From Pleurotus ostreatus/Saccharomyces cerevisiae fusant (lineage: Eukaryota; Opisthokonta), in contig JAMQCK010000084.1 in NCBI GenBank assembly GCA_024196135.1, forward strand, positions 19,573 through 83,572: a stretch of DNA of 64,000 nucleotides. The letters are read 5' to 3'. Every line of letters begins with the position of its first letter. Positions within the stretch are counted from its first letter, which is position 1. The position numbers and the translations under genes were made by a program. A model generated the notes under the pieces. That model did no database searches and was not told the origin of the DNA. It was given only the letters and a program-made list of their open reading frames with translations. This document shows, piece by piece, positions 23,011-34,793 of the stretch.

Positions 23011-25549
23011 ATGCTACCCTCAATATCGCTGGCGGCCCTATGGCTGGCAGCCGCATCGCCCGCGCTCGCCGCCTCGGGCAAAGCAGGCACAATTGAAGAG
23101 GCTGGAGAGACCCAAGTCAGCGCTATGATGGTCAGTACACGAGCCGACCTGGAAGTACGCCTTAGCTGACGAACGCGGCGCACCACCAGATGTTCCTGGG
23201 CAACACCGAGAAAGTGTATATCCTAGACAAAGCGGAGGGCAACGCCGCGCAGGTCAACGGCCACCCAGCCTGGGGTGCAGTCTGGTGCGTGATCGGGTCC
23301 CTATCCCCCGGGCGCTTCGGCTAACGCGCGCTCCGCCCTTCTCCTCGCCCCCCTCTCCTTCCAGGGACATTGCTGCGCGTACGGCAGAGGTGATGGATGT
23401 CAAAACGAACGTTTTCTGTGCGTCTGGAATGCACTTGCCCAACGGTTCGTTCGCGACGTTCGGCGGCAACGGTGCCGTCACCAAGGGCGGCGACGTAGGC
23501 TCGCAGCTCAACAACGAGGGGTCCGCCGCCTTCGACGACTTGTACCAGGACTACGATGGTGGTCGCGCTATTCGCGTCCTCAATCCCTGCACGTCCTCGG
23601 ACAACTTCGACGATACCTCTTGCCAATGGTTTGATGATCCTGAAGTGCTGGCGATGCAGAAGCGTCGATGGTATTCCGCTGCGGAGCCTCTCGCCGACGG
23701 TACTATTGTCTTAATAGGCGGCTTCACCAACGGAGGGTATATCAACCGCAACTGGCCAAACACGGACCCCGAGTTCGAGGGCGGTGCTGCGGACTGCACC
23801 TATGAATACTACCCGAACACGGCTGGCAAGAAACCGCAGACGATGGACTTCATGATCAAGACGTCCGGCTTGAACTCATACGCTCACACGTATCTGATGG
23901 CTTCTGGCAAGATGCTGGTGCAGGCCAACTACTCGACCAGTGCGTTTTGATCGTTGCCCCTTGCGAAGGGGAGGGAATGCTGATGTGCCCTTACAGCTCT
24001 CTGGGATCACGAGACGAACACCGAAACCGACCTCCCCGACATGCCAGGGCAGGTCGTGCGTGTCTACCCTGCTTCTGGCGCCGTTGCTATGCTTCCCATG
24101 ACCCCGGACAACAACTACAGCCAGACCGTCCTGTTCTGCGGTGGCTCGGACATGCCGGACGAGAGCTGGGGTAACTACTCATGGCCGTTCATCAATACCT
24201 GGGAATATCCGGCGTCGAAAGACTGCCAGCGCTTGGAGCCGGAACCTCAGGATGGATCTGACCCCCAGTACGAACAGGACGAGGATATGTTGGAAGGCCG
24301 CACGATGGGTCAGTTCATCATCCTCCCCACCGGCAAGCTCCTAGTCGTGAACGGCGGCGTCAACGGCACGGCTGGATACTCGACGATGACGGGTGAGACC
24401 CCGACCTACGCTCAGATGCCCTTCGGCATGTCCCTTGCCTCCGGCCCCGCTGGCACCCCCGCTATTTACGACCCCGATGCGCCCAAGGGCAGCCGCTGGT
24501 CGAACGCGGGCTTCCAGACCTCGAATATCGCTCGTTTGTACCATTCCTCTGCCATCCTCCTGCCTGATGGCTCCGTTATGATCGCCGGGTCCAACCCGAA
24601 TGTCGACGTCAACCTCACCACCTACTACCCGACCGAGTATAGGGCCGAGTACTTCTACCCTGACTACTTCTCCGCCACGACGCGCCCCGAGCCCAGCGGT
24701 GTCCCGACCAGCCTGTCGTACGGCGGCGACTACTTCGATCTGAAGATCCCCGCCAGCTCGTACTCGGGCTCTGCGAACGACGCCGCAGACAACACGAAAA
24801 TCGCGCTCGTCCGTCCCGGATGGACCACGCACGCCATGAATATGGGCCAGCGCTATCTCCAGCTCAACAACACGTACACCGTTGAGGACGACGGTTCGAT
24901 TACCCTCCACGTCTCGCAGCTCCCGCCGAACCCGAACCTCTTCCAGCCTGGCCCGACGCTGTTCTTCGTCGTCGTGAACGGCATCCCCAGCAACGGCACG
25001 ATGGTCATCGTAGGCTCCGGCAAGATTGAGCAGCAGGCCACGGCCGCCAACGCCGCGCTGCCCGACAAGAAGCGTCTCGACTCCGCGAGCGGCACCGCCG
25101 ACGGCTCGACGACAGGCGACAACAACAGCTCGAGCTCGAGCGGCGGCACGTCCACCGGCGCCATCGTCGGCGGTGTCATCGCGGGCATCGCCGTCCTGGG
25201 CATTCTCGGCGCCGTCATTGGCATCTGCGTCTCGCGCCGGCGCCGCGCCGCCGCTCGCGAGCCGCCGCAGACGGGCTACCCGATGACGATGACGCCGAAC
25301 GCGGGCGGCGCTCGCGGCGCGGCGATGCGCAACTCGGACTCGAGCGCGTTCATGCCGCTGCAGCACGACAACCAGAGCGCGGCGTGGACGGCGAGCCAGG
25401 ATAACCTGGCGGGCCCGTATCGGGACCATAATGACTACTATGGGCGGGACAGTGGGAACGGGATGAGCATGGACTTCGACCCGTATTCGAGCCAGGCGCG
25501 GTTGAGCACGAGCTCGCCGCGGCCGGGGCAGCAGCGGCAGGTGTACTAG
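23011..25549 (+). CDS. Copper radical oxidase (glyoxal oxidase-like, AA5) with C-terminal membrane anchor
   Basis: Secreted copper radical oxidases oxidise aldehydes or alcohols and make extracellular H2O2 for peroxidases. Start ATG 23011 gives a signal peptide (MLPSISLAALWLAAASPALA). Three introns (near 23130-23190, 23286-23366 and 23940-23997) yield about 780 residues. Active-site residues can be placed: the cysteine of the Cys-Tyr cofactor in VFCASGMHLPNG, the paired tyrosine in RRWYSAAEPL, the axial Tyr-His in RLYHSSAILLPDGS, and the second histidine in WTTHAMNMGQRY. After the catalytic part comes an S/G/T-rich linker (about 25080-25160), one membrane helix (AIVGGVIAGIAVLGILGAVI), an RRRR stop-transfer and a cytosolic tail of about 100 residues. 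No WSC domains are present. The anchor suggests a cell-surface enzyme, as described for Ustilago Glo1; substrate unknown. Confidence 0.92.
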
Positions 25550-26368
25550 GCGCTGCTGGCTAGTGGTCGGCGCTGTCCGTGCTGGTTGGTAGTCGGGCGG
25601 AGGCGTACGCGCGCGAGACCCGGAGCGCGGTGATGGTGCTGTCGATGGTAGGGATGGACTACTTGTATTACCCACTGCAGGTGGCATACGGACCGGGGAG
25701 CTACTGGTACTTTCGGAATAATCCTTTCACGACCGCGCGCCGTGCATGGCGCCCGACGCTGGTGTGTCGCCAGCGCCTGTGGCCGGTATGGCTCCGCTGT
25801 GTATATGCTGCCGCCTGCCTGCCGTGTATGCCCGCGCCGTGCATGGACGCGACCGAGAAGACTTCATACACTGTTTATATTTGCCCACTCACCCACATAC
25901 GGACTGTTCGCGACGAGTACGTACTTATGTTATCCTTGAGTACTTATTGTCACCCTCCCCCGATCCGCCAGCGTATCATAGCATATGCAGCCACACTGCA
26001 CTACACGTTCGTTATATTGAGTAGAAGAGGTGCGCGAGCGCAGGGAGTTGTGAGGCGCTTGATGTTGTTCCGCCGTGAGCTTCGTGTCTTGTATGTATCC
26101 AGTCTCGCTACCTGATGCTCGTTCTAATGCACCGAATACCCGTTTATAAGCTTACTTGATGTGGGAGTCAGGGGGAAGGGGAGTAGAAAGGCTAAGAACT
26201 GAGCAGGCGGTGAAGAGGACAACACCGGTCATAGTCTCACGTGCAATCGCGGCCCCATCGTCGCAAACACTGACAAATATTGGCATGCATCGCGCCGCGT
26301 TCATCCGATAGATCGAAGCGACCCTCCGCATCGTGAAGGTCCCGAGACACTCGTTCCATAACGGAACA
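25550..26368. other. Intergenic, 3' flank of the oxidase and promoter of the F-box-like gene
   Basis: No gene is supported. A CACGTG at 26238-26243 lies about 126 bp before the start at 26369. Confidence 0.5.
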
Positions 26369-27958
26369 ATGCTCTCGACACCGGCCCTCCTCGACCTCCC
26401 TAACGAACTTCTCATCCGCATCACCCAGGATCCCGATCTTACACCCAAGGATCTCCTCTCCCTCTGCGCCACTTCCAAGGACTTCCTCCGCCTCACCATC
26501 CCCACGTACCTCCAGTGGTACGACGTCCCGTGCGATGCCAGATACGAGGCGCCCTGCGAGGCCTTCCCTACCATCAATATCTCCGGGCGGCACGCTGCGC
26601 CGATTCTGCACGGGCTGTCGCTCTCTCCCGCGCACCTGACGCCCTGTCACCGCCTGCGATGCGTCTTGAACAATGGGTATGCTGCTGTACGGGAGACGAG
26701 GGTGCTAGCACGCGTCATCGCGCTGGTGAATCACGTGCGGGAGGTTGAACTTGACCTCAATAATGTGACCTGTCCGCCGAGGGCTCTGGGCGAATGGGTT
26801 TCCCTGCTTGCGGGGCTTCTGCAGGACTTGGTATCGAATGGCAAATGCGAAGTGCTCAGCATCAGGCGGGGCGGGTATATTCATACCAGCAACGCGGACA
26901 ACGAATCTCTGAACCGCTGGGATGCGAGCACGGACTGCCTGGTTCAGATGGTAGACGGATTGCGCATCGGTGGCTCGGATGGGTCGAACAAAGCAGACGG
27001 TGGCTTGAAGGTTACTCACCGCTTGATGCACTTGACCATCTGCCACTCCCCATTCCTGGCCCAGCCCTCTTTTGCGCCGTTCCTCCGCTCCGCATTCACG
27101 AGCCCAACCCTGACCTCCCTCACCATCCGCACCCTATCGCTCACGGATCCGCTCTGGGAGGCCGTGCTCGGGGAATTTCAGTCAAACTCCCCCAATCGAC
27201 TTCACATGTCCGCTCTGCAAAACCTGACACTCCAAAACTGTGTCGTCCACTTCGCCGCATTCGTGGATCTCCTGGTCACGCATGCGTCCACACTGCAGAG
27301 CGTGGACCTTGACCGCACGGCGCACCCCTATGGTGACTCTGCGACCATATACCGCACCGCGAACCAGCCCATTGCGTTCCCTTATTTGCATACTCTCACT
27401 GGGATCTCTACCTCGCCGCCCGCCTTTCCCGAAGCCCTGCTCAACGGCAAGCACCTAGCTCTGCCCGCCCTCGCGCACCTGGAGCTCTGCGCAGACTTCG
27501 GGTTTGGGGCAAGCCGTCAGCACGACGCGCCCGCCAACAATGTCCTGGACGCGCTGGCGCGCGGTACCATCCGCCCTGGGCACATAGCACTCGCAATATC
27601 CGGACGCGAGGGAGCCTTAACCTGGCTGCAAGCAGTGGCGACGCAGGCGCAGGGACCGCGCGCGCGGCGGCTGCCGGTGTGCGCGTTCGTCAAGCAGCTG
27701 GATGTGGAATTGAAGGACTTCACGGTCGGTCAACACACCCTGCAGCGGGTGGTGCCGCACTGGCTGGCGCTGTTTCCCGGAGTGGAGGAGCTGGTGTTCC
27801 GATTGGAGGGGAAAGGCGCTGATGCGGTAGGGACCGAAGCAGTCGAGGAGGCTGGAGCGGAAATTGATGTGGGCAAAGTGGCGCATGCAATACGGGCAGC
27901 CGGGAGATGTGCAGGTCTGAAGCGGGTGACCGTTGAAGGGAGAACAGTGGATATGTAG
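26369..27958 (+). CDS. F-box-like protein
   Basis: A single-exon gene of 529 residues. The N terminus MLSTPALLDLPNELLIRI followed by DLLSLCATSKDFLRLTIP (residues 8-45) fits the F-box pattern, which binds SKP1 in SCF ubiquitin ligases. The remainder has loosely leucine-rich segments (LTSLTIRTLSL, LQNLTLQNCVVHF, LAHLELCADFGF) suggesting irregular LRR-like substrate-binding repeats, common in the expanded F-box families of Agaricomycetes. ATG 26369 is preferred because the upstream in-frame codons contain no ATG. No substrate can be inferred. An HMM search with F-box-like (PF12937) would settle the N-terminal domain. Confidence 0.8.
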   Translation: MLSTPALLDLPNELLIRITQDPDLTPKDLLSLCATSKDFLRLTIPTYLQWYDVPCDARYEAPCEAFPTINISGRHAAPILHGLSLSPAHLTPCHRLRCVLNNGYAAVRETRVLARVIALVNHVREVELDLNNVTCPPRALGEWVSLLAGLLQDLVSNGKCEVLSIRRGGYIHTSNADNESLNRWDASTDCLVQMVDGLRIGGSDGSNKADGGLKVTHRLMHLTICHSPFLAQPSFAPFLRSAFTSPTLTSLTIRTLSLTDPLWEAVLGEFQSNSPNRLHMSALQNLTLQNCVVHFAAFVDLLVTHASTLQSVDLDRTAHPYGDSATIYRTANQPIAFPYLHTLTGISTSPPAFPEALLNGKHLALPALAHLELCADFGFGASRQHDAPANNVLDALARGTIRPGHIALAISGREGALTWLQAVATQAQGPRARRLPVCAFVKQLDVELKDFTVGQHTLQRVVPHWLALFPGVEELVFRLEGKGADAVGTEAVEEAGAEIDVGKVAHAIRAAGRCAGLKRVTVEGRTVDM

Positions 27959-28094
27959 ATGCAGGTCGGGGATACAGCCGTGCGTAACATGGGTTGATTT
28001 ATCTCGTGAGACCTGACACTACGGTGTCGAAGGCGACAATCCTAGAGAGCCATAAGTAACAAAACAGGAAATGTGGAAGTTCAACATGAGTAAG

Positions 28095-28115
28095 CACGTG
28101 GATGGATCCCACGTG
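28095..28115. promoter_or_regulatory. Paired CACGTG sites in the UTP7 promoter
   Basis: Two CACGTG hexamers at 28095-28100 and 28110-28115, 15 bp apart start to start, about 85-105 bp before the UTP7 start. Position and pairing suggest a bHLH-type site; binding is inferred. Confidence 0.45.
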
Positions 28116-28198
28116 AGCGCGATCGCTCTTCAATTTCCGTCACTTGCTGCTTCCATCTACCCCTCCTCCTACTCGTCCTCTCGCCGTTCTCTGCATCA

Positions 28199-30282
28199 AT
28201 GGACGCCCTCATAGCAAAAGCAGAGGCTATTAAGCCCTCTCAGAGGAAGCGAAAACTCCAAAATGACACGGGGGGCAAGCCCGCGAAGAAAGCCAAGGCA
28301 TCCGCCGATCCCACCTCCCAGTCCATCGCCCGAAGCACCAAGCTCCCCAAATCCCTCGACCCCAAGTCTGAAGAGCTACCTGCCGGCGTGAAGACACACC
28401 ATCACATTGCGAACAAGAAATTACGCGCGGAGCTCGATCGGACGGCGGCGAATAATGCGCGATCGCGCGCGTTGGCGGAGGATGCGGAGTTCTTGCTGAC
28501 GGGGGAAGGTGGGCAGATTGAGGTGGAGGACGCGATGGAGAAGACATGGCGGGTGGGGCAGAACGAGATTGCAGAAGGGGCGGGGCAGGAGGCGGCGAAG
28601 GGGAGGAGGGAGATGAAGCTGGATGGGGGGCCGTATGTGTCGAGGTATACGCGGAATGGGAGGTGCGTGGGTTCTTGGTGGATGTTCAAGTACTTGCTGA
28701 CGGGGCGCAGGCATCTTGCGATAGCGGGACGGACAGGTCATGTCGCGTCTTTCGACTGGCAGACGGGCCAATTGCATACGGAGCTGCAACTGCGAGAGAC
28801 ATGTCGAGATATAACGTGCGTGATCTGTTATGGGGCCCAGGGCGACGCTCACATCTACACAGCTACCTGCACGACCACTCACACTTTGCCGTCGCGCAGA
28901 AGAAATACGTCTACATCTACGATCGCGATGGCGTCGAATTGCACTGCCTGAAGTCACACGTCGAGCCAACACGATTAGAATTCCTCCCCTTCCACTGGTT
29001 ACTGGCATCGGTCGTGAGTTTCTGCGCATATATGCGCCCTTTGCACATCTCACACTCATCAGGGCAATGCCGGATACCTCAAGTACCAAGATACATCGAC
29101 AGGCCAGCTGGTGGTTGAGCATCGCACGAAGCTCGGTGGCTGCCAGACCATGACGCAGAATCTACACAACGCTGTGATTCATCTTGGCCACCAGAACGGC
29201 ACCGTCACCCTCTGGACGCCCAATTTGCCTCACCCTGCCGTCCAGCTCCTCGCGCATCTGGGGCCTGTCGTGGGCTTGAGCGTCGATCCGAACCAGGGCG
29301 GCCGTTATATGGCGACTGCTGGGAAGGACGGCACTGTCAAGGTCTGGGACTGCCGCAATTGGAAGGGCGCAGTACGAGAATGGAGCGCACGAGCCGGCGG
29401 CGGACCCGTCGAATGGAGTGCCAAGGGCTCCCTCGCCGTCGCCTCCGGCGGCACCGTCAACATATACAACGCCCCCGCCATCTACACCCCCCTTCACACC
29501 CGCGCACCCCCACCGCTCTTCCTCACCCATCCCGTCCCCCACCGCCCGCTCCTCTCCCTCCGCTTCGCGCCCTACCAAGACATCCTCACCATCGGGCACG
29601 CCGCTGGTCTCTCCAGCATCCTCGTCCCGGGCTCCGGCGAGCCCAACTTCGACAGCGCGGAGGCGGATCCGTTCGAGAACAAGAAGGCGCGCCGCGAGCG
29701 CGAGGTCAAGGGCCTGCTCGACAAGCTGCAGCCGGACATGATCACGCTCGACCCCGAGTTCGTGGGCTCGTACGCACCGGCGGGCAAGGGCGGCTCGGGG
29801 CCCACGCTCGACCACAGCGCGAGCTCGGTGCCGTTCGCGCGACTGCCGCGCATGGAGCGACTGCGGCTGCAGGGGAAGGTGGACGAGACGGAGGTACCCG
29901 GGAGCGACGAGGAGAGCGGCGGGGAGGAGGTGGACGAGGAGACGCGGAAGCAGCGGCGGGAGGAGAAGGAAAAGAAGATGCGCGGGAAGGGGAAGAGTCT
30001 GAAGCGGTGCGTTGTGAAGTTTTTCGGTCTCGCTGGGTTCGTTGGTGCTGATTCACCTCGCAGCTACTTGCGCAAGCATCGGAAGAACGTCATCGACCCG
30101 ACTACGGTAAGCAGGGCTTCGGGTCGTCAGCCGTGCTTCGTTTGCTCATATTTTGGCAGATCGCAGTGCGCGCGAAGCTGGAGAGGGAGCGCGCAGAGGA
30201 AAAGAAGGCTGCTGCCATCGCCCGTGGGGAGCTCGAGACCCAGAAGCCCTCCGCACTGGACCGCTTCAAGCGACCAGCGTAA
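28199..30282 (+). CDS. UTP7: U3 snoRNP component UTP7 (WDR46 homologue)
   Basis: UTP7 is a WD-repeat protein of the small-subunit processome, needed for 18S rRNA maturation in the nucleolus. Start ATG 28199 ([20 protein letters not shown]) is followed by a lysine-rich N terminus. WD repeats begin after the first intron ([19 protein letters not shown]) and continue with [45 protein letters not shown] and [17 protein letters not shown]. The conserved UTP7 tail is present: [33 protein letters not shown], then acidic and KR-rich sequence with [11 protein letters not shown] and the end ALDRFKRPA at stop 30280-30282. Six exons, about 600 residues. The [15 protein letters not shown] and LQPDMI motifs are specific to this family. 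Confidence 0.93.
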
Positions 30283-32400
30283 ACCTTGTTTGCCAGCGGG
30301 GTTCAGGTGCGAGCTCGGTGTACCCAATGTATCATGTCGTATATACCTTCCGAATCTTCTTGATTGGCCGCACGCCTCAAATTTAGCCCTCCTTGTCCTA
30401 TGTGCGATGGCTGAACAGTGCTGCCCAGATGAGTGCAGCTGTCTTTCGAAAACGTGTACCACGCGCTGCGCCGAGGGCACGCGCGTCAGTACAAGAAGTG
30501 AGATTATCTACAAGGTGCGCATGCTTCCCCAAGTTTCGAAAAGCAAGGCGTGTGAACCGGATACGGCCTGGGGGATATCCGATGGTCCATGGGCGCATCG
30601 TCGGACGGGAGCAGGGCTAGCAGGCAGGCGAGGCGGGGGCACTGCGAGGAGCTCGGACAGGCTTATCATCAGCTCGCCTGCCTTCGGATGGAACTCAGAT
30701 GAAGCATACGGCCAGCGGCCACCCTCGAAGCTGGTGAGTGTGGGTCCATAAGCGCTCGCGGGAGCTTATGTATTGGCTGCAGGTGCGATTTAGGCGCCCA
30801 AGGGCATCTATCATTCCACGCCGCTACGGCTAGCCTGCCCGCCGCGTCATCTGCGGGTGGGGCGTGTGATCCGGCGGCGAGAGACCCTGCGACCCTGGGT
30901 ACGTTCCTGTTGGGCATCGCCTTCGAGGACTTCATAAAGGGAGCGCGCCGACAAAGGAACGGGGCCTCGTGTTGCCTCGTGTTTTGTGGCTGTGTCGCGT
31001 CGTTCAGGAGGGTTAAAGGTGAATGGCAGATGGGAAAGTTGTGCCGCTGGCGACTGCTTTCGTCCATTGCTGCAGCGCTGGGTGGAGGCGTTCCTTCGAT
31101 GATGGATCGCTGGTCATGCTCGATGTTCTGCCGGCTGCGTTCGTAAGGACCTCCCGCCATTTTCGGAGTGGCAAATGGATTTCCTGGGCAAGGATTTGCG
31201 ATAGCCTTCCGATGCCCAGCTGGTTGGCGGAGCTCATAGAACGACATGCATGATTTGCAGCAACCGGAAGCACCTCGTCCTCGCCTATGTTACTCGCGGT
31301 AAGATGGTCATTCAATAGACCATTACACTTTCTACTGATTTCCGCTCAACAGCCGATGTTTAACTCTTTCGGATGGGCGGTGCTGGTCATGCCGCCCCGC
31401 CCCGCGTCCTCCTCCCTTCTGCGCGCGGCGGGGAATATCGCATCTTCCGTTTGGGCGGCGCAGTCGCACGAGCTCCTCGGAAATGAAGACCGTCTGGGGG
31501 GGAACCCAGCTGTGGCGCTGGTGCGCCCACTGCGAACATATGCGCGCGAAGCGTCCGGGCCGTGGTCGGCTTCCAGGAAAGGGCAAAGAAGCTTGCCGAG
31601 GCTGATGCTTAACAGCTCTTCTCCTTCGGTGCGGTTGTCTAGTGCGCCGCGAGAGCTGTGTACTGGATGAGCGCATGCGCAGGCGGGCATGGGACCTTGT
31701 ACAACAAGTCAACGAGGCGAACATGCGACTCCCGCCTGGTAGTGTATAGATGGACCCACACCATCAAATCGATTAACAGCAGAACCCGGAGGAACGAGGC
31801 TATACCGACGCCGCTAGGGTGGCGGGACACGTGTTGGGTGAGAAGGTACGCCTTTCCGTCGGTGAAGGACGTATGACTCGAGCTCGCTCTCGGTCCCGGG
31901 ACTGCTGAATGCGAGCTTTTGGGTTGTAATATATTCTGAACGTATCTTACAGGCCTACAACATACAGCGATGACTGCGCCACACTTTCTCCTATCCTGCA
32001 ATGAGTGTGGGCGAGACGTACGGACCACATACAGGCCGGAGGATCGACTCGGGGTGTTGATGCGCAAAGTTTGTGACCTTGTTCCCGTTTTCGGATGCTA
32101 ACGTTTTCGTGACAATTCACGGAAGCATTTGGTGCGGTTTACCTCCGTAAATCGCGGGATCGAGATTGATCGTGCACGTTTATTCCCATGATACAGCACC
32201 TCGTCTCGCCGCGTTGCTCCCCCGAACGCGATTGCAGACAGAAGAGGGTAGTCAGGTCCCCGCTGATGGAATCTTAGGATACTAGGACGGGGCTTCCGCC
32301 TGTTCGGCACAGATCTCGGCCTGATGGCTGCACTGGATGCGTCCCTCAAAGACTCAGAGGGCACGCTCCGAACGCTTCGTCACACCGCCCATCTGCCCTC
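30283..32400. other. Gene-poor interval, no gene seen
   Basis: More than 2 kb without a supported gene. A 192-codon ATG-initiated minus-strand frame (31247-30669) is the longest candidate but has no domain, coding bias I can judge, or introns that extend it. Confidence 0.45.
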
Positions 32401-32407
32401 TATATAA
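32401..32407 (+). promoter_or_regulatory. TATA box of the Zn2Cys6 factor gene
   Basis: TATATAA lies 114-120 bp before the start codon at 32521, followed by a pyrimidine-rich stretch typical of fungal transcription starts. Confidence 0.55.
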
Positions 32408-32520
32408 CGGGGCGCGCGCAGCACCCCATCTTCATCCGTCCCCCCTCCCATCTACGGGACGACCGACGCGACTACCCACTACTTCCCCGCTATCTCATCT
32501 GACACTCGATCGACTGCAAC

Positions 32521-33465
32521 ATGGCCAACGGGACTCGCTCGAAAGCAACCTCTTCCAAGCGCAAGGGCGGCGCGAAGGGGAGCAAGGGCGCGCGAGGCAA
32601 GGCTTCGCGCTCCCAACCGGCGGCGAGCCGGTCGAAGACCGGCTGCTATACCTGTAGGATTCGTCGGAAGGTGCGTGCGCCACACTTCGTCTACCTGCCT
32701 CGTGTTGATCACTCTTCGCAGAAGTGCGACGAGTGCAAGGATGAAGATGGTTCTTGCTCGACGTGCAAACGTCTCAACATTCAGTGCTTGGGCTTTGGAA
32801 GGCGCCGCCCTGACTTGCTGAAGGTGGTTCTCGATCCACCTCCTTGTCCATTGCTAACGTATCTGTTGCTTCTCCAGGACATCGTGGCCGAGTGCCTCCA
32901 GCGCATCAAGGACCACCTCGCTCGCTCGCCGTCTGGCAGGGCTGAGGATATGCTCATCCTCTGCCCCGAGATGATGCAGACCGCCCCCGTTTTCAACACC
33001 CCTTCCAATGCTTCCACCGACCTGCAGACCCCGAGCCCATGGGCTTTTCATCAGGCGCTCTCGGATGACGCAGGTCCCAGCTTCACTATGTCCCCCTTCT
33101 CGCGGGACATGACCATCAAGGCGGAGGAGACGGGCACGGAGCTCGCCAGCAACATGGGGGCGACCTTCCACGATTGTGTGTCCCCTTCCTCCCGTCTGAG
33201 CCCATCTTGCCTCTGACTTCGACCGCTAGACCCAGTCCAAGGTGAACTCGACTCCTGGATGCCCAAGGGGGAGCCAACGACCCCCGTGTTATCCGCCGAT
33301 CCATTGATCGACGCGCTGCAGGGCCTCGGGCCCAGCGTGGAGAACCCCGATATCCTACCGATCTCGGGTTCGGGACACGAGGAGGGGATGCTGTTTGCGT
33401 CCCGAGACAACACACTCTCGCGCGGACCTTCGTTCGAGTTTTCCTCGTGGCTCAACGACCTTTGA
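32521..33465 (+). CDS. Zn(II)2Cys6 transcription factor, PriB-like
   Basis: A small fungal binuclear zinc-cluster regulator, about 260 residues. ATG 32521 opens a lysine-, serine-rich basic N terminus (MANGTRSKATSSKRKGG). The cluster spans the first intron: GCYTCRIRRK, then KCDECKDEDGSC, then STCKRLNIQC, giving the six-cysteine pattern, followed by LGFGRRRPDLLK. This cluster-plus-LGFG arrangement matches the Lentinula PriB type frequent in basidiomycetes. Introns lie near 32671-32722, 32824-32878 and 33177-33231. After the cluster come short helices and an S/T/P-rich tail ending PSFEFSSWLNDL. No fungal-specific regulatory domain (Fungal_trans) is seen, so it is shorter than many Zn2Cys6 factors. 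Target genes unknown. Confidence 0.88.
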
Positions 33466-33834
33466 GACGGCGAAGGTCGACATTCCCTTTTTCCCCTTTT
33501 ATGCATCATTTTTGGTTTGGTTTCTTTTGTTGTGTCTTGTTCTCTTGCATTATTCTGTACTATACCTGTCTGCTGTCTCGTCTACATGGACCCTGCTATC
33601 CCCCCTGTCTGTATACCATCGCCTACGCAATAGAATCGTGCGTTTCAAAGGAACTCGTGAGCTGTGATGAGCGTCAAGCTCCTATCGTTCTTGGGCTGTC
33701 GGCAAGAACCTATAGCCTATAGCTCGTATGTTAGGCAAAGGTAGGAAAATTTCGACAGCTTCTGATCAAGTCCTGATATGAAGTGCATTCTCGGTCTTAC
33801 CCATCGCAAGGGAGCTCAAGCCATTTACTTGACG
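33466..33834. other. Convergent 3' flanks, no gene seen
   Basis: T-rich downstream region of the Zn2Cys6 gene meeting the 3' end of IES6. Nothing else is evident. Confidence 0.5.
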
Positions 33835-34680
33835 ATAGAGTTTACACCACGAGCTGCGCAAAAGAGTCAGCCTGAGTTACCCACCTGCGAAGCACAACGC
33901 ACCAGAGAGATATTCCTTCGCGGTACTGGGGGTCTGTGAAGTGAGCATGTCATTAGCTAACCGACTCGACGTTCACAATTCGAAGAGTACTTACCAAACC
34001 CTTGATCATCTGGTAAACAGCCTTGTCGTGGTATCGAAGACCGGTCGCAGGATCCGTATACGGCGCCTGCTATTGTAAGTGCTTGTCCATAAAGAGAGGT
34101 ACGCGGGAGTCGGACCCACCTCAAGACCCGTAATGTCACAATAGTGGCCCTGCGGGAGAACGGACGGTGGGGCCTCGATAGAAGCATCTGGCGATGAGTC
34201 AGAGGGTGAAATGCAGCAGCAGAAGAGAGAGAGGCCCCACAGGTGGGAATGTCCTCAGCTAAGGCGGGGGATGCGCCGTCGACGTCCATCTTCTCAGCGC
34301 GCAGGCGCTCGAGCTCCACCTTGTCCCGCTCCCGCTCTTGGTTGAGGATGGCCTTGATGTTCTTCGTGCGCCGGTTTGAGTTCTTGGTATACTTGGGGTT
34401 CTTGAATGGCTTTGGGTAGTGCAGGAAGGAGAGGCGTTCGCCGAGACTCTGCGTGGTGATGGGTGAGCGGGAGAAGCTGCACCTTAAAGATGCTTCTGGA
34501 CGATGTTCCTTACCGGCCCCCCGTCATCCTCTTGAACCTGTGCTTTGCGTCTATACCCTTTGGGAGGCCTGATATCTTTAGACACACGATGCTTTTGTGG
34601 CACGGCACACTCACATGGTGGTTCGGATGCAAGACGAGTGAAGGCGAAGTTCAACTTCGCATCATTTGGGCCGCGCGGCA
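33835..34680 (-). CDS. IES6: INO80 complex subunit IES6 (YL1 C-terminal domain)
   Basis: IES6 is a small subunit of the INO80 chromatin remodeller that works with Arp5. Minus-strand exons encode RPPKGYRRKAQVQEDDGGP, then after an intron SLGERLSFLHYPKPFKNP and KYTKNSNRRTKNIKAILNQ, then an acidic linker (KMDVDGASPALAED), then the YL1_C zinc-like motif GHYCDITGLEAPYTDPATG with LRYHDKAVYQMIKGL, and a short last exon ending YLSARGVNSIVK at the stop 33835. The start is not resolved: no ATG is in frame with the first recognisable exon, so an additional tiny 5' exon or a start within 34600-34680 is likely; the upper boundary is approximate. VPS72 also has this C-terminal domain but carries a long extra N terminus, so IES6 fits better. 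Confidence 0.8.
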
Positions 34681-34698
34681 CGTGCCGGCAGACACGTG
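34679..34698. promoter_or_regulatory. Paired CACGTG sites in the IES6/VHS divergent promoter
   Basis: CACGTG at 34679-34684 and 34693-34698, 14 bp apart, in the short divergent interval about 100 bp before the VHS gene start at 34794. Confidence 0.45.
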
Positions 34699-34793
34699 GC
34701 GCTCAGTGAGCCCGAGGTCGCCGCCATCGTCCGCGACGGTCATAACGCCCGTGCCCTCTAGGGCATTCCTCCAAAATGCTGAACAGCCCAACG

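Noticed and set aside
24341..25687. 448-codon minus-strand frame
   Set aside because: It is a GC-rich antisense shadow of the copper radical oxidase, arginine- and alanine-rich with no domain.
30669..31247. 192-codon minus-strand frame with ATG
   Set aside because: No recognisable domain, no splice extension and overlaps other random frames; not enough to call a gene.
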